A model generated the notes under the pieces. The model had not been told where the DNA came from. It searched no databases and saw only the letters and a list, made by a program, of their open reading frames with translations. Shown here piece by piece: positions 37,601-50,712 of a stretch of 64,000 bases of DNA. The first letter of the stretch is position 1; the number at the start of each line of letters is the position of its first letter. The DNA is taken from NCBI GenBank assembly GCA_025403435.1, contig CM046350.1:22693661-22757660 (forward strand), written 5' to 3'. The translations under genes were made by a program, and so were the position numbers. The stretch comes from Artocarpus heterophyllus (lineage: Eukaryota > Streptophyta > Magnoliopsida > Rosales > Moraceae).

Positions 37601-40600
37601 ACAATAAAAAATATTTTGTTAAAAAAATACATATTTGGTCACAACATATAGTTTTCTATGACTAAATAATAGATTTTATCACAGAAAGCACCTTTCAGCG
37701 AGCAAAATTTGGTTGCGTATCATCATCTTTTATGACCAAACTACTTTTTGGTCACAAATAGTCCTTTTGTTTAAAAAATAATCTTTTTATGTTGAAATAA
37801 TTTTTTAATATGATATTACACACTTCTACTACTCACACAATTGCAAGTTCTAACTTTTTGAAATGAATTATAAGCATCAATTCTATAAAATTACAATTCT
37901 AGCCAATTTATATTTTGTTCTTACTAACTTTTGAGTTTGACACAACAACATCTTTGCTTAAATTTTAATTTTTCTACAAAATCACATCAAAATTATAACT
38001 TATGCACTTAAAGGATGTTTTTCAATTTTCAATCAATGAAAACATTGAAGAAATAGATAAAAAATTAAGAAAAAAAATACATAAAACAAAGGTTTAAAAA
38101 TTAAAAATATTTCGAAGCCAAAATATAGATTTTCTCACAAAATATAATTTTTGCGATCAAATAATAAAATTGGTCATAAAAGCATCTTTTGGTGACCAAA
38201 ATTTGGTTGGGAGTCATCATCTTCCATGACCAAAATGCTTTTTGGTCATAAATAGTCCTTTTGTTAAAAAAAAACAACAAACTTAATTATCTTTTTTAAG
38301 TTCAAATAATTTTTTATTTGATATCAAACACTTGTACTACTCATGAACTAGTAGGTTCTAATTTTTTGCAAAAAAACACAAAAACAAGCGTTCAAACAAA
38401 AAAAAAATATTTCTTGAAAAAAATACATATTTGGTCTCAAAATATCATTTTCTGTGTCCACATAATAGATTTGGTTGTGAAGCATCTTTCAATAACCAAA
38501 ATTTGGTTGCGAATCATCATCTTTTATGACCAAACTGATTTTTATCACAAATAGTCCTTTTGTTTTAAAAAACAATCTTTCTTATGTTTAAATTTTTTGT
38601 TTCATATGGTCTTATATACTTGCATTGCTCGCAGAATAGAAAGTTCTAACTTTTTGAAATGAAATATAATCACTGATTCCAAAAAATTACTACTTTGATC
38701 AATTTATATTATGAGCTTACATACTAATTAGTTTGACACAACAACATTTTTGCTTAAAACTTTAATTTTGCCACAAAATTACATCAAAATTATAATTTGT
38801 GCTCTTAAAGGATTTTTTCAATTTATTCAATCAATGAAAATATTAGAAAAGGGATAAAAAATTAACAAAAAAGAAAAACATAAAAACAAGGGTTTAAACA
38901 ATAAAAAATATTTAGTTACAAAACACATATTTGGTCACAAAACATAGTTTTTTGTGACCAAATAATAGTTTTGGATGTGAAAATTTACTGTCAATGACCA
39001 AAATTTGGTCTCAAATCGTTATCCTCCATGACCAAACTATTTTTTGGGCATAAATTGTTCTTTTGTTTAAAAACAATCTTTTATATCTTCAAACAATCTT
39101 TTTCATGTGATATTACACACTTGTACTACTCAAAAAATAATGAGTTTTAACTTTTTGAAACGAATTATAACTATCGATTCCATAAAATTATAGTTCTAAT
39201 CAATTTATATTCTGAGCTTACTTACTAATGAGTTTGACACAACAACAACTTCGCTTAAAACTTTAATTTTACCACAAATTCATGTCGAAATTATAAATTG
39301 TGCTCTTTAAGGATGTTTTCCAATTTATTCAATAAATGAAAAGATTGAAAAAAAAAATTAACAAAAAACACAAAAACAAGGGTTTAAGCAATAAAAAAAT
39401 ATTTCATGAAAAAATACATATTATGATTCCACTAAATTATAACCATCGATTCCACTAATTATGATTCTGATCAATTTATATTATGAGCTTACCTAGTAAT
39501 TAGTTTGATATAATAACCTCTTCGCTTAAAACTTCAATTTTACCACAAAATCACATAGAAATTATAAATTGTGATCTTAAAGGATGTTTTTCAATTTATC
39601 AATCAATGAAAATAATAAAGTAAAAGATAAAAAATTAGAAAAAAAATACAAAACAAAGGTTTAAACATATAATTCGTGACCAAAATACAGATTTGGTCAT
39701 GAAATATAGTTTTCTACGACCAAATAATAAAATTAGTTGTAGAAAGCATCTTTCAGTGACCAAAGTTAGGTTGTGAATCTTCATCTTCCATGACCAAATT
39801 GCTTTTTAGTCATAAATAGTCCTTTCATTAAAAAAACAAACAAAATTATATTTTTATGTTGAAATAATTTTTTATGTGATATTACATACTTGTACTACTT
39901 ATAAACCAACAAGTTCTAACTTTTTGAAAAGAATTATAACTATCGACTCCATTAAATTATGATTCTAATCAATTTATAATTTGTTCTCTTAAAGGATGTT
40001 TTCCAATTCATTCAATCAACGAAAACATAAAAAAAGATAAATAAAATTAGCAAAAAAAACACGAAAACAAAAGTCTAAACAACAAAAGATATTTCATTAC
40101 AAAGATTCCTATTTAGTCATAAAATATAGTTTTCTATGACTAAGTAATAGATTTCATTGTTGAAAGCATCTTTCAATGACCAAAATTTGGCGTAAATTAT
40201 TATCTTCCTTGATCAAACTGCTTTTTGGTCATAAATAGTTGTTTTGTTTAAAAAAATATTTTTATGTTCAAATAATTTTTTCATATGATATTACACACTT
40301 GTACTACTCAAAAAATGGCAAGTTCTTACTTTTTCAAATAAATTATAACCCCCGATTCCACAAAATTACAATTCTAATCATGTTATATTATGAGCTTACT
40401 TACTAATGAGTTTGACACTACAACATCTTTGCTTAAAACTTTAATTTTACCACAAAATCACGTCAAAAGTATAAATTGTGCTCTTAAAGGATGCTTTCTA
40501 ATTTATTCAATAAATGAAAATATAGAAAAAGATAAACAAAAATTAGGAAAAAAAAAACACAAAAACAAGGGTTTAAACAAGAAAAAATATTTTATGAAAA

Positions 40601-40645
40601 AATACATTTTTGGTCATAAAATATAGTTTTATATGACCAAATAAT
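34676..40645. repeat. ~500-bp tandem array, middle block
   Basis: About 13 monomers of the same unit, with dyad centres near 34920, 35420, 35928, 36195, 36680, 37185, 37700, 38195, 38500, 38990, 39757 and 40178. Several are shortened by internal deletions, visible as abrupt phrase joins near 36080, 38370, 39420 and 39975. The block ends in GACCAAATAAT, where Copia-2 inserted. Confidence 0.9.
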
Positions 40646-42585
40646 TGTTAAGCTAGGTGCCTTAAGGACTAAATGATTTAATAAGTTTTTGGAGACATTT
40701 AATCATTAAAGAGTTTATTTACTATTCATATACCAAATATTGTTCTCTTTATGTTCATTTTTGTTCAATGTATGATGAGCAAACAAAAGTCTGAGATTCT
40801 TAGTCTAAACCTTTGAGATCGTACAAATGATGGACAAATTATGCGAAACACATGAATCTTAAAGGTGATGGTCTAAATGATAAGATCCATAATCGAGAGA
40901 ATAAAGTTGGGCACTTTATTCATTCTAAGATTGTTATGTTATCTAAATCCCTAATGGAAGATAACTTATCTTGCTTAACGAGATGGGACTCCGCGAGTAG
41001 AAACATAGGTAAATTGTTATAAATGACGATATATTAGATCGAGACAACAAGTTGAATTGATTTGATTAATAATTTCATTTGCTTAAATCAATTCACTTTA
41101 GACAATCATATGTGTTATGTCTTAATCTTGAAATGAATAATGGAGCCGTATTCTTGACTTATGTCTTTTGATGCACCAAAGGATGACATCCTGATTTGAT
41201 GATGGTACACATAGCGGTATGTTAGAGACATGACTCTTGATTGATATAGACTCATTATTCATATATATGGAATCCATAGCTCTTGCTGTAAAGTTAATGA
41301 TATTCTCTTATAAGCATTGTCCTGTAATTGAAAGATTGGAACGTTCAACCATTTGGATACATAAGTGTAACCGAATAGTATACTATTTATAGATAGTAAG
41401 TATTCCAATGGTGAGATAATGGAACAAAAGATAAAAGTAATTAGAAGATAAAACAGAATTTATCCTTAAGCTGATTATAAATATCCTATGGGGATGTTAC
41501 ACATTATGATATGTTATGGACGATTAGCTTATTGGAGTTTTATAATTTTATATAGTTCAAGAGTATAGCTCTAAGCTTTTAGTGGAATAGTATTAGAGTT
41601 GATAATTATAAAATATGTATTTGAGATATGTTATTTTATAATTATAGGAGCTTGATATATATATCTCTATCGAGTCCCTTTTGCTAGCTTATAATAATTC
41701 CTATAATGATACAACATGTTTTTCCTACTGGTGACTTATATTAATTATTGGATTAGCTAAAATTTGAGTTGATTGGATTTAATAATTCATGATTGGTTTA
41801 TTGGTTGAATTAATTTTGTAAATTAATTCAAAATAAACATGTTGAATTATTTAGAAAATATTTTATTTGTATGAGTTTATTTGTATATGACTATTTTAAT
41901 CAGATAACTTTTCTATTGAGTTTTTTGAATTAAAATTGAGGCTCTGTAAAGAATACCGAGGTCAAATAAGATAGAATTTATTCAATTGGTAAAGATTAGG
42001 TCAATCAGATCAGCTTGAGGAGTTCGAATTTGATTTGAACTCCTAGATCGCGATGGCAGCTATTCACGCGGTCGACCGCAGTAGGTAACAGAAAACATGT
42101 TCACGTGTTTTTTAATAAAAAATTGATCCAAACTCGAATTTTGAAGCATAATCTGATAAGGACTAACCCTAGGTCCGTCCACTATAAAAGGAGGAGCTAT
42201 TTTTCATTATTATTCAGACAAATTGAGAAGTAGAGATTGAGTACTCTAGTGAGAGGAACTTTGAAACTCTTGGAGAGCTATTATTTAACATCTAGAACCT
42301 TTGTTTTAGGCATTCTTAAGTGGTTTGAAGGAGAGTCACTAGAGGAAAGCTATACAGCGTGCGATCACCTGTACTCCTATCGTAAATAGAGAATAGCAAA
42401 GAAGACTAGTTGGTTGAGGCTCTTCTGGAACATTCATCTCTTCTCAGTTTTTTGTAGACTTTGATATACAAAAGAGGTATGTAAGATCTATTATTAATTT
42501 ATATACCTAGCATATCAAACTTGTTATTTGAAAAAGACTTTGATTTAAAATTTTTAAAAATTCCGCTGCATATCGTTTTTTAACA
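40646..42585 (+). repeat. Copia-2 5' LTR (1940 bp)
   Basis: Begins TGTTAAGCTAGGTGCCTTAA and ends TTTTTTAACA before the primer site. It includes a TATAAAAGG box near 42184 (CCACTATAAAAGGAGG), a good candidate for the element's core promoter; the right LTR keeps ATTATAAAAGGAAG near 58510. Confidence 0.9.
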
Positions 42586-42599
42586 ATTGATATCAGACT
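42586..42599 (+). other. Copia-2 primer binding site
   Basis: ATTGATATCAGACT corresponds to (A)TTGGTATCAGAGC, the initiator tRNA-Met complement, immediately after the LTR. Confidence 0.7.
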
Positions 42600-44107
42600 T
42601 TTCATTTTATGTTGATTTTATAGGTTTGTGATCATGCTATGTGCATGAATTATGTGATCTTGATCTCTCCTATGCTTGAATTTAATTTTTTAGAGAGTTG
42701 GTACACTAGGATTTCTATATAATTAAATATTGTCATGAGATTATGTGGTGACTATTTATTAATTAATTATGATTAATTAAATTTTTATTTATTATTTTAA
42801 TAAATTAATTTTGTCAGTTATGGTTCCTTAGAGGTTAGAATGTGTATATAGATTTTTTATGTAATTAGACGATGGTCTATCATCACCGTCTATGATTTAT
42901 TATTTTAATTTTGATCTGTAAAAATTTGTATTAAAATAATTATTCTAAGTGAAGACGGATCTAGAAGATAGAGATGATTAAAGTTCTATGTTTTTCTGTG
43001 TTTATGAATTTTTATGTTTTTGAATTGTTGAAATAAAAATAAGACTGCTTAAAAATAATTTTTACAAAATTTTGAAAAAACGTTGGTTCAACGTCGATCG
43101 GTAAGCTGGTTACCTAGGACCAGTAGGCCAATGATCACAGAACGGCAGGCCGAACTTCTAGAACGGTAGGCTAGTAGCGGGTAGAACCGTTTTATAAAAA
43201 GATGTGTTTTTGAGTGCAGCTTTTTATTTTGTTTTTGAGACAATTATGAGAAAACATGAAATTTTATGATATCCAAAAAAATAAACTTTTTGATCTATAT
43301 GAGATTGAAGAACTGAAGAAGGATACAAAGAGAAGATACAAAATAAAGAATTATTAATATGTTTCGATTAACCTTTTGTAATCTTTATTTTCTTTTCTCT
43401 AAGATGAAACCATGATATTATGGCTATTTATTATATTGCTTGTAGCTTTCAATGTTGCTTTACTTGTCTACATTATAATATGATTTACCATATATATTGA
43501 TAACATGCTATGTAAAATAGAGAATGCCGCTCATTAAAAATTATTCATACATGTTAACATAAAACCTTGACTTTTAAATATTGAGTGGGAGAAGGTTTTC
43601 AAAGAGAGGACCGAAAGCCTCCATTGTTAGTCCATAGGTAGCACATGGTGGTTTCGACCTAGGAAGGGATTTCAACATATACTAGGTTGGATCTCCAAAG
43701 GGGATTTATCGTTGTACAACCCTAGGTGGCAATTATAAATTATGAATAAAATAGTTGAAATGATGGTTATACACTCAAGATTAATTTTGCTATTAACCTC
43801 TCTTAGGAGCTCTGTTAATGAAATTAATAGCCAAAGAGAATGATTATTAGTATAAGCTAGATCAAATGGGTCTTGGATAGTATATACTAATTGGAGAGGA
43901 TTTGTGTTCCTAATTGAATTTGACAAGTCTCCCCTAGGCGGCTGGTTGAATTTTGAATTAGGGATTATCGTTGTAAGGTTGTGATATTTTCAAGGTTTTA
44001 ACACATAAACATACTGTATGATTACTTGTTTGTGTTATTTTACTAAATTGTTGTCGAATGTTTGCCCATATTTGATATATGACTCTTAGTGTAGATTAAA
44101 ATATCTA
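42600..44107 (+). other. Copia-2 leader with CGGCAGGCCGAAC motif cluster
   Basis: About 1.5 kb without a credible frame. At 43081-43190 lies a GC-rich cluster: GATCGGTAAGCTGG, GGACCAGTAGGCC, AACGGCAGGCCGAAC (exact core 43143-43155) and GAACGGTAGGCTAG, spaced roughly 20-30 bp. The 13-nt core is identical to the element-sense strand of the Gyp-1 LTR dyads at 6565-6577 and 6586-6598. Confidence 0.75.
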
Positions 44108-47100
44108 AAAATGTTTTATCTTTGGTACTCGATAAAAACACTTTAACTGGCAAGAATTACAATGATTGGAAATAGAACCTGAATATCATCATTTCCTTTA
44201 AGAAACTAAAATTTGTGCTAACCACACCGTGTCTTACTGAGTCTACCAGTGAATTCACAAATGAGCAAATCTAAGCTTATGATCGCTAGAAGGATGCTAA
44301 TAATTAGGCCAGCTGTTATATTATGGCTAGCATGAATAATGTGCTACAGGCTCAACCTGAAGATTATGAGATTGCTTGAACAAAATGTTTTGAACACATG
44401 TTTAGAGGCCAAGCCTTAACAAAATGTCTAGGGACTCTTCAAAAACTCCTCAACTACAAACAAAGACTGGGGACTCCTGTGAAGGGGCAAATGATATTGG
44501 TCATGGGTTACTTACTAAGGCTCAAACCTATGGAACTGACATAGATGCTGAGTTACAATGACTATGGTCTGTGAGACTCTATATAAGGAGTTTATCCTAT
44601 TTATAGCTTTATACAATTTAAGTAATGGATAGGATATTACTTTGACTGAGTTGATGAAGCAATTACAGGAGTTTGTAAATCTGATCAAGGAGCTTTAGTT
44701 GGTGGGGAGGCGAACTTGGCGGCTGTATCTGGTTTCAATCCTAACTTTGGGAATTGAAAAAAGTAGAAGGCTAAGAATGAGAAATCTTCTATCTCGGCAA
44801 AAGATAAGGACAAGAAGAAGAAAAAGAGGAACCAGAAGAAGCCAAAGTGCTTTTTTTGTAGGAAGATTAGGCACATTAAAAAGAATTGCAAGGACTTCCT
44901 ATCTCGAGGAGGTAAATGTGAACTTCTGGTTATTGAAACTTGTTTATCTGAGGAATCAAATGACACTTGGGTCATAGATTCTAAAGCAACTAATCATGTT
45001 TGTGTTTCTCTGTAGGGGTTCAAAGAAATAAGAAGTTTGCTGCATGAACACTTCACACAACGGATAGGCGATGGATCCTCAGTATTGGCTAAAGCAGTGG
45101 GATATGTCTATCTTTACTTTGATAGTTAAGGATTTTAGTTTTGAGAGATTGTTTTTATGTTCCTAAACTCCAAAGGAATTTAATTTCAATCGCTTGTTTA
45201 TTTAAAGACTCTTATTTAGTTTATTTAATTATAAAGTTATGAGTTGTAAAAACAAATCTTTTATCCGTGATGGATGGATGCAAAACAAACTATACTTTAT
45301 TAAACCTAAGATGGACATACTACTTAACACTGAGGTTAATGATAAGTCTAAAAGGCTTAAAACTTTTCACTCTAATAAGACTTATCTTTGGCACTTGCGA
45401 TTAGGTCATATTAGCCTAAATAGAATTTAAAGGTTAGTAAGGGATGGACATTTAAGTCACTTAAAGGTGAAATCTATACCACAATGTGAATCTTGTTTGA
45501 AGGAAATAATGGCCAAAAGACTATTTGGATCTAAGGGCAATCGAGCTGAAGGGGTACTAGAACTTGTGCCTAGTGATGTTTGTGATCCTATAAACATTAA
45601 GGCACGAGAAGGGTATGAGTATTTTGTCACTTTTATAGATGATTGCTCGATCTATGGGTATGTCTACCTAATGCACCATAAGAGTGAAATTTTTGACAAG
45701 TTTAGGGAGCTTTGAACTGAAGCAGAAAACAATTAGGTAAACCCATAAAGGCACTTCAATCCGATCGAGGTAGAGAATACCTCTCTGATGAGTTCTTGGG
45801 ACACTTATTAGAGAATGAGATTTTATCCCATTTAACTGTGCCATGCATTCTGCAATAGAATCGTGTAGCTGAGAGAAGGAATAGGACTTTATTGGAGGTA
45901 GTTAGGTCCACAATGAGTTATTCTACCTTACCTTTGTCCTTTTAAGGATATGCACTACAAACCGCATATTATCTTTTGAACAATGTGCCTTCAAAATCGG
46001 TTCTTATGACTCTTCATGAGTTGGGAAAGAGTAGAAAGGCATCCTTAAATCATATTCGCATATAGAGATGTCTTGCTCATGTTCTGTATAACGAAGCGAA
46101 CAAGTTGGAAGCACATTTGAAAGTATGCATGTTTGTAGGATATCTAAAAGGGACAAAAGGGGTTATTTCTATAACTCAAAAGAAAATAAAATCTTGGTTT
46201 CAACGAATACAACTTTCCTTGAGGAAAATTACATGAACAACTTTAAGCCTTGTAGAAAAGTGGTACTTTGGAGTTAGCAAGTAATTGGATCACTCAAGGG
46301 GTTCCAGTTGAAACCAATTCAATTAATGTAGAAAAACCGACCGAACAACAACTTAGGGAGCTTCGGCGTAGTGGGAGGATTGGGTGTTAACTCGAGAGGT
46401 ATATGTTCAATAGTGAAGCTTACCTAGCTAAACCTCTTAAGCATGACAGTGATCTTTACACTTACACAGAGGCTATGAAGGATGTTTATTCAAAACTCTA
46501 GACAGAAGCTATGAACACTGAAATGAAGTCTATGGAGACAAATCAAGTCTAGGAGCTTGTGGATCTTCCTGAAAGGGTAAAACCTATAAGGTGTAAGTGG
46601 ATCTACAAAAGAAAGAAAGGAATAGACGGAAAGTCGAAACCTTTAAAGCTAGACTAATAGCAAAGGGATACACGCAAAAGGAAGGAATTGATTACGAGGA
46701 AACCTTTTCACCTGTAGCCATGCTTAAGTCTATCAGCATTCTCTTGTCCATTGTTGCCTCTCTCGATTATGAGATTTGGCAAATGGATGTCAAGACGGCC
46801 TTTTTGAATGGCTATCTTGATAAGTCTATATATATGGTGCAGCCAAACGGGTTCAAAGCTAAGGGCCAAGAGAGTGGGATCTGTAAGCTGCTAAAGTCAA
46901 TTTATAGACTCAAGCAGGCTTTCGCTCTTGGAACATAAGATTTGATCAAGTGATCAAGACTTATAGGTTCAAACAAAACGTGGAAGAACCATGTGTTTAC
47001 ATGCACGTTAAGGATAGAAAGCTGATTTTTCTACTATTCTATGGTTGACCAAGTAGTTTTTCATTGGTCATTAGTCAAATTATGTTTTGGGTATCCAAAT

Positions 47101-47935
47101 CTGTCAGGATAGGAAGAACAAAATGATAGCTTTATTCCAAGCTATATACATAGATAAAATTCTCAAGAAGTATTCAATGTAGAAGTCCAAGAAATGTAGG
47201 AAACATCTAGATTTGAAATTACTCTTTCTAAGAAAGACTCTGCAAAGTTTGATAAAGAAAGAGAATACATGAAGAAGGTGCATTATGTTTCAACAGTGGG
47301 TAGTCTCATGTATGCTATGCTTTGCACATGATTGGACACTTGTTATACGGTCGGGATAGTAAGTCAATTTCAGTCGGATCTAAGACCAAACGATTAGGTT
47401 GCAGTCAGGCATATTTTTAAATACCTGAGAAGGATTAGCGGTTATATGCTAGTATATTTTGATGAGGATCTAACACCTCTTGGATACACTGATTCAGATT
47501 TTTAATCCTGTCTGGATTCGATAAGATCGACTTCAAGTTCTATGTGTACTCTGAAAAGAGGTGCCATTGTTTGGACAAGTGTCAAGCAAGATTGCACTTT
47601 GGATTCAATGATGGAGGCAGAGTGTGTGGTAGCTAGTGAAGCTTCGAAAGAAGCTGTGTGGCTTCATAAGTTCCTTAAGGATCTTGAGGTAGTTTCTGGT
47701 ATGGATAAGGCGATATTGCTATATTATGATAGCACTATAGTGATAGCTAATGCTAAGGAACCAATATCATATGGTAAAGGACTTCGTTGAGGGGTGGACA
47801 TGTTGCAATATGCAAGATCATGTTTAAGGACAATATAGCTGATCCTTTCATACAGACACCAATAACGAGGGTTTTCGAGAAGATATAAAGGCTATAGGGA
47901 TGCAAAACATGTTATATTTACTCACTTAGGGCAAG
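44108..47935 (+). pseudogene. Copia-2 gag-pol polyprotein, disrupted
   Basis: Copia-order remains with stops and frameshifts. Gag begins near 44108 (NYNDWK followed by a stop). The CCHC zinc knuckle at 44848-44889 is intact (CFFCRKIRHIKKNC). The protease motif near 44967 reads DSKATNHVC, so the conserved Gly of D-S-G is Lys. The pre-integrase motif (TYLWHLRLGHISLNRI) ends at 45430. The integrase core (YFVTFIDDCSIYGYVYL) is at about 45620, and the RT N-half ([16 protein letters not shown] ... [12 protein letters not shown]) at 46597-46938. The YVDD box is lost in a damaged stretch near 47030-47060. The RNase H part is at 47542-47790 (MMEAECVVASEASKEAVWL). A decayed polypurine tract precedes the LTR at 47944. 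Confidence 0.88.
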
Positions 47936-47943
47936 TAAGAGAT

Positions 47944-48510
47944 TGTTAGACTAGGTGCCCTAAAGACTAAATGATAAAATAAGTTTTTGGAGACATTTAA
48001 TCAATAAAGAGCTTATTTATTATTCATATAGCATATGTTGTCCTTTTTATGTTCATTTCTGTTGAATGTATGATAAGCAAACAACAGTCTAGCACTGCCA
48101 GTCTAAACCTTTAAGATTGTGCATATGATGGATAGATTATGTGGAAGACATGAAGCTTAAAGGTGATAGTCTAAATGATAAGATCCAAAATCGATGAAAT
48201 AAAGTTAGGGGCTTTATTCATGCTAAAATTGTTATGTTGTTTACCTCTCTAACGGGAGATGACTTGTTTTGGTCATCGGAGTGGGACTTCATGAGTAGAA
48301 ACATTAGTACATTATTATAGATGATGATATATTGGATCGGGATAAAAAGTTGAATTGATTTAATTAATAATTTTGTTTGTTTAAATCAATTCATTTTAGA
48401 CGATCATATGTGTTATGTCTTAATCCTGAAATGAATAAACGGCTTGTATTCTTGACTTCTCTCTTTTGATGTACCAGAAGTGACATCCTGATTTGATGAT
48501 GGTATGCATA
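47944..48510 (+). repeat. Copia-2 3' LTR, first part
   Basis: TGTTAGACTAGGTGCCCTAA matches the start of the left LTR. It breaks at GGTATGCATA, where Gyp-2 inserted; the GCATA at 48506-48510 is the first copy of the target duplication. Confidence 0.9.
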
Positions 48511-50664
48511 TGTCATGCCCCGCAGTACAGGAGGTGACGTGGTGAATTAATTAAGACAATTAATGTAAAATTTAATTAAAATATGAGTTTAAATCTTTAA
48601 TTAAATTATGAAAATATGAAAATTTTTGAGGCACTTATATTCATTAAACAGATAAGAACTTGAGGTAAACATTAAGTAGATAATAATAATTAAGAGAAAC
48701 AAGAATGGGTCCCACTGACCTACATCTTGTGCACACACATAGTACTGACAATATTACATTACATCCACAGTCCAAATAAAACGAAAGTTAAAATATTACA
48801 TGCCTTGATATAATAATATAAATAACCTACTTAGTTTTCCCTTACTGCTCCTGAGTTCAGTCCGAAGAATCCTTTCTGAACCTAAACAAAAATCCACCTA
48901 GAAGGGGGAAAGTTTGAAAACAAATAAAATGTGAGCGAAAGGCTCAGTAGGACTATATTTTAAGAAATATAAATTCAAAAGGAAATATCATTACTCAAGA
49001 AATCATTTAAGAGAAATTTAAATAAACAAGTTTAAACATAAACATTCTTACAAAAATAGTTTATTGGTCGACTAGAAAGATCATCGTTTTTTTTCCTAGG
49101 CAAACCATATGAACAACACCACCGTAGTGGCCCAGCTGGGTTTTGGGACCTACCCCCAAGGTCGCACGCTACACGACCCAATCTCTGTTATGGAATCACG
49201 CCCATATATCCATTTTTATCATTATTCAAAACCCATTTACTAGGTATTTTTATTTACATTCATTATGAAGTTCATTTCAGTCCACGGTTTATAAAAAGTT
49301 AACCGGTAAAATTCCTCTTTCAATTAACCATTGAAAACATTTTGGTAAAACCTTTTTGAAGGCCAAACCATTTGAAACTAGGTTACCAAAGAAAAGGGGT
49401 AGAGTCCTTCCTCGATACTCATGTCGGTGCCCCACACCATAATCCCGGTCCGCTATACGTTAGTTTCTTGGAACCACGAATGACCCTAGATAAAACTAGG
49501 TCTATCAGTATCTAGCTCAAGATATTCTGCGTTGCCAAACTATTTCATGGTGTCCTAGTGTGCCATTTGTACCTTTAAAATCATTTTATAAAGTTGGGGT
49601 TTAAATCGGGGTTCAAAATAGTGAAAATGGATGAAAAATCACAAATTTTCTCCTTGTTCGATCGGCCTGCCAGTCACCTTGGTTCAGCCGACCGAATTGC
49701 ACAGTTTGGCCTGCCGGAGAACAAGTTCGGTTGGCCAAACATTTTCTAGGTTCGGCCTGCCGGATAGATGAATCCGGCCCGTCGATCCTTTGAATCTGGC
49801 TTGTCGAACTGGAAAATTCCAGAATTTCCAGCCACAGGTTTTGGGTCTCTCAAAATCCAAATCCTCATTTTAACATGTTTTTCTCAAATCTCAGGCATGA
49901 AAAATAATCATTGATGATAGAAAAACATAATAGGACACTTTTGAACTCATTTAAATAAGATTTGAACACATAATCCCAAGAAATCCAAAAATAGAGAAAA
50001 ATGGAGAAAAATAAAAAAATCTTGATTCAAATCCGTTTTTCTTCAAACAAGGCTTAGATCCTAGTTGTTCTAAGTTCCTTTAACTCAAATTAAGGGTTTT
50101 CTAGGCTCGAATAAACTTATATTTCAAAAATGCCTAAAAAATTGAAAATTTGAAAAAGTTTAGAAATTTCAAAACTAACCTCAAATCCAAGCTTTAAATC
50201 ACGTTTTTGGTTATTCAATCACGCTCCCGAGCCTTCAATCCACCAAAACCTGAAGCTTGAGCTTGATTGGAATTAACATTTTGAGATAAAAATGAGAGAG
50301 AAGGAGAGAGACCGAGAGGGAGACTGAGATGAGCGTGGGAGAGAGAGTGAGCTGAGTGAGAGAGTGGGAGAGAGGATAGAGAATAAATAGAGAGAAATGT
50401 GGGCGGTTTTACCATGTGAAAACCATGTGCTGCCCATGGTTTTGTAAAACCAAATATATTTGATATTTGAAAAATTGTTTTGTTTTAAAACTCAAAATAA
50501 CAATCTAAAACAATAAGAAATCCTTAGAAATCATTAAAATAAGAGAAACAACTTTAAACTCAAAATTTCACTAAATGATCAAATTAAGTTTAAAATATTT
50601 ATCATGGCACACTAATCCATCATTTTACATTCTAATATCATTAAATTAATTTTAAGGTGTTACA
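48511..50664 (-). repeat. Gyp-2 3' LTR (2154 bp)
   Basis: From TGTCATGCCCCGCAGTACAG to TTTAAGGTGTTACA. It contains a decayed dyad cluster at 49661-49810, where most CGGCCTGCCG copies have been altered (for example TTTGGCCTGCCGG, TTCGGTTGGCC). Confidence 0.93.
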
Positions 50665-50680
50665 ACTCTCTACCCCTAAA
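50665..50680 (-). other. Gyp-2 polypurine tract
   Basis: The plus strand reads ACTCTCTACCCCTAAA, the counterpart of the Gyp-1 tract with two or three changes, directly inside the 3' LTR. Confidence 0.75.
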
Positions 50681-50712
50681 AGAAATTTCACCCTCGAAAT
50701 TTACAAATCAAT

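Noticed and set aside
20440..40626. Many 60-95-codon frames inside the ~500-bp array
   Set aside because: They recur with the repeat unit, are AT-driven (Lys/Asn/Ile/Phe-rich), differ in length between monomers and have no conserved start or stop.
19338..40645. CRISPR-like array
   Set aside because: Repeat units are ~500 bp, degenerate and AT-rich, with no short repeat/unique spacer pattern, and the genome is eukaryotic.
40646..42585. Copia-2 and Copia-1 as the same family
   Set aside because: LTR starts, lengths of shared phrases and leader motifs differ; only the CCAACA end and general copia layout are common.
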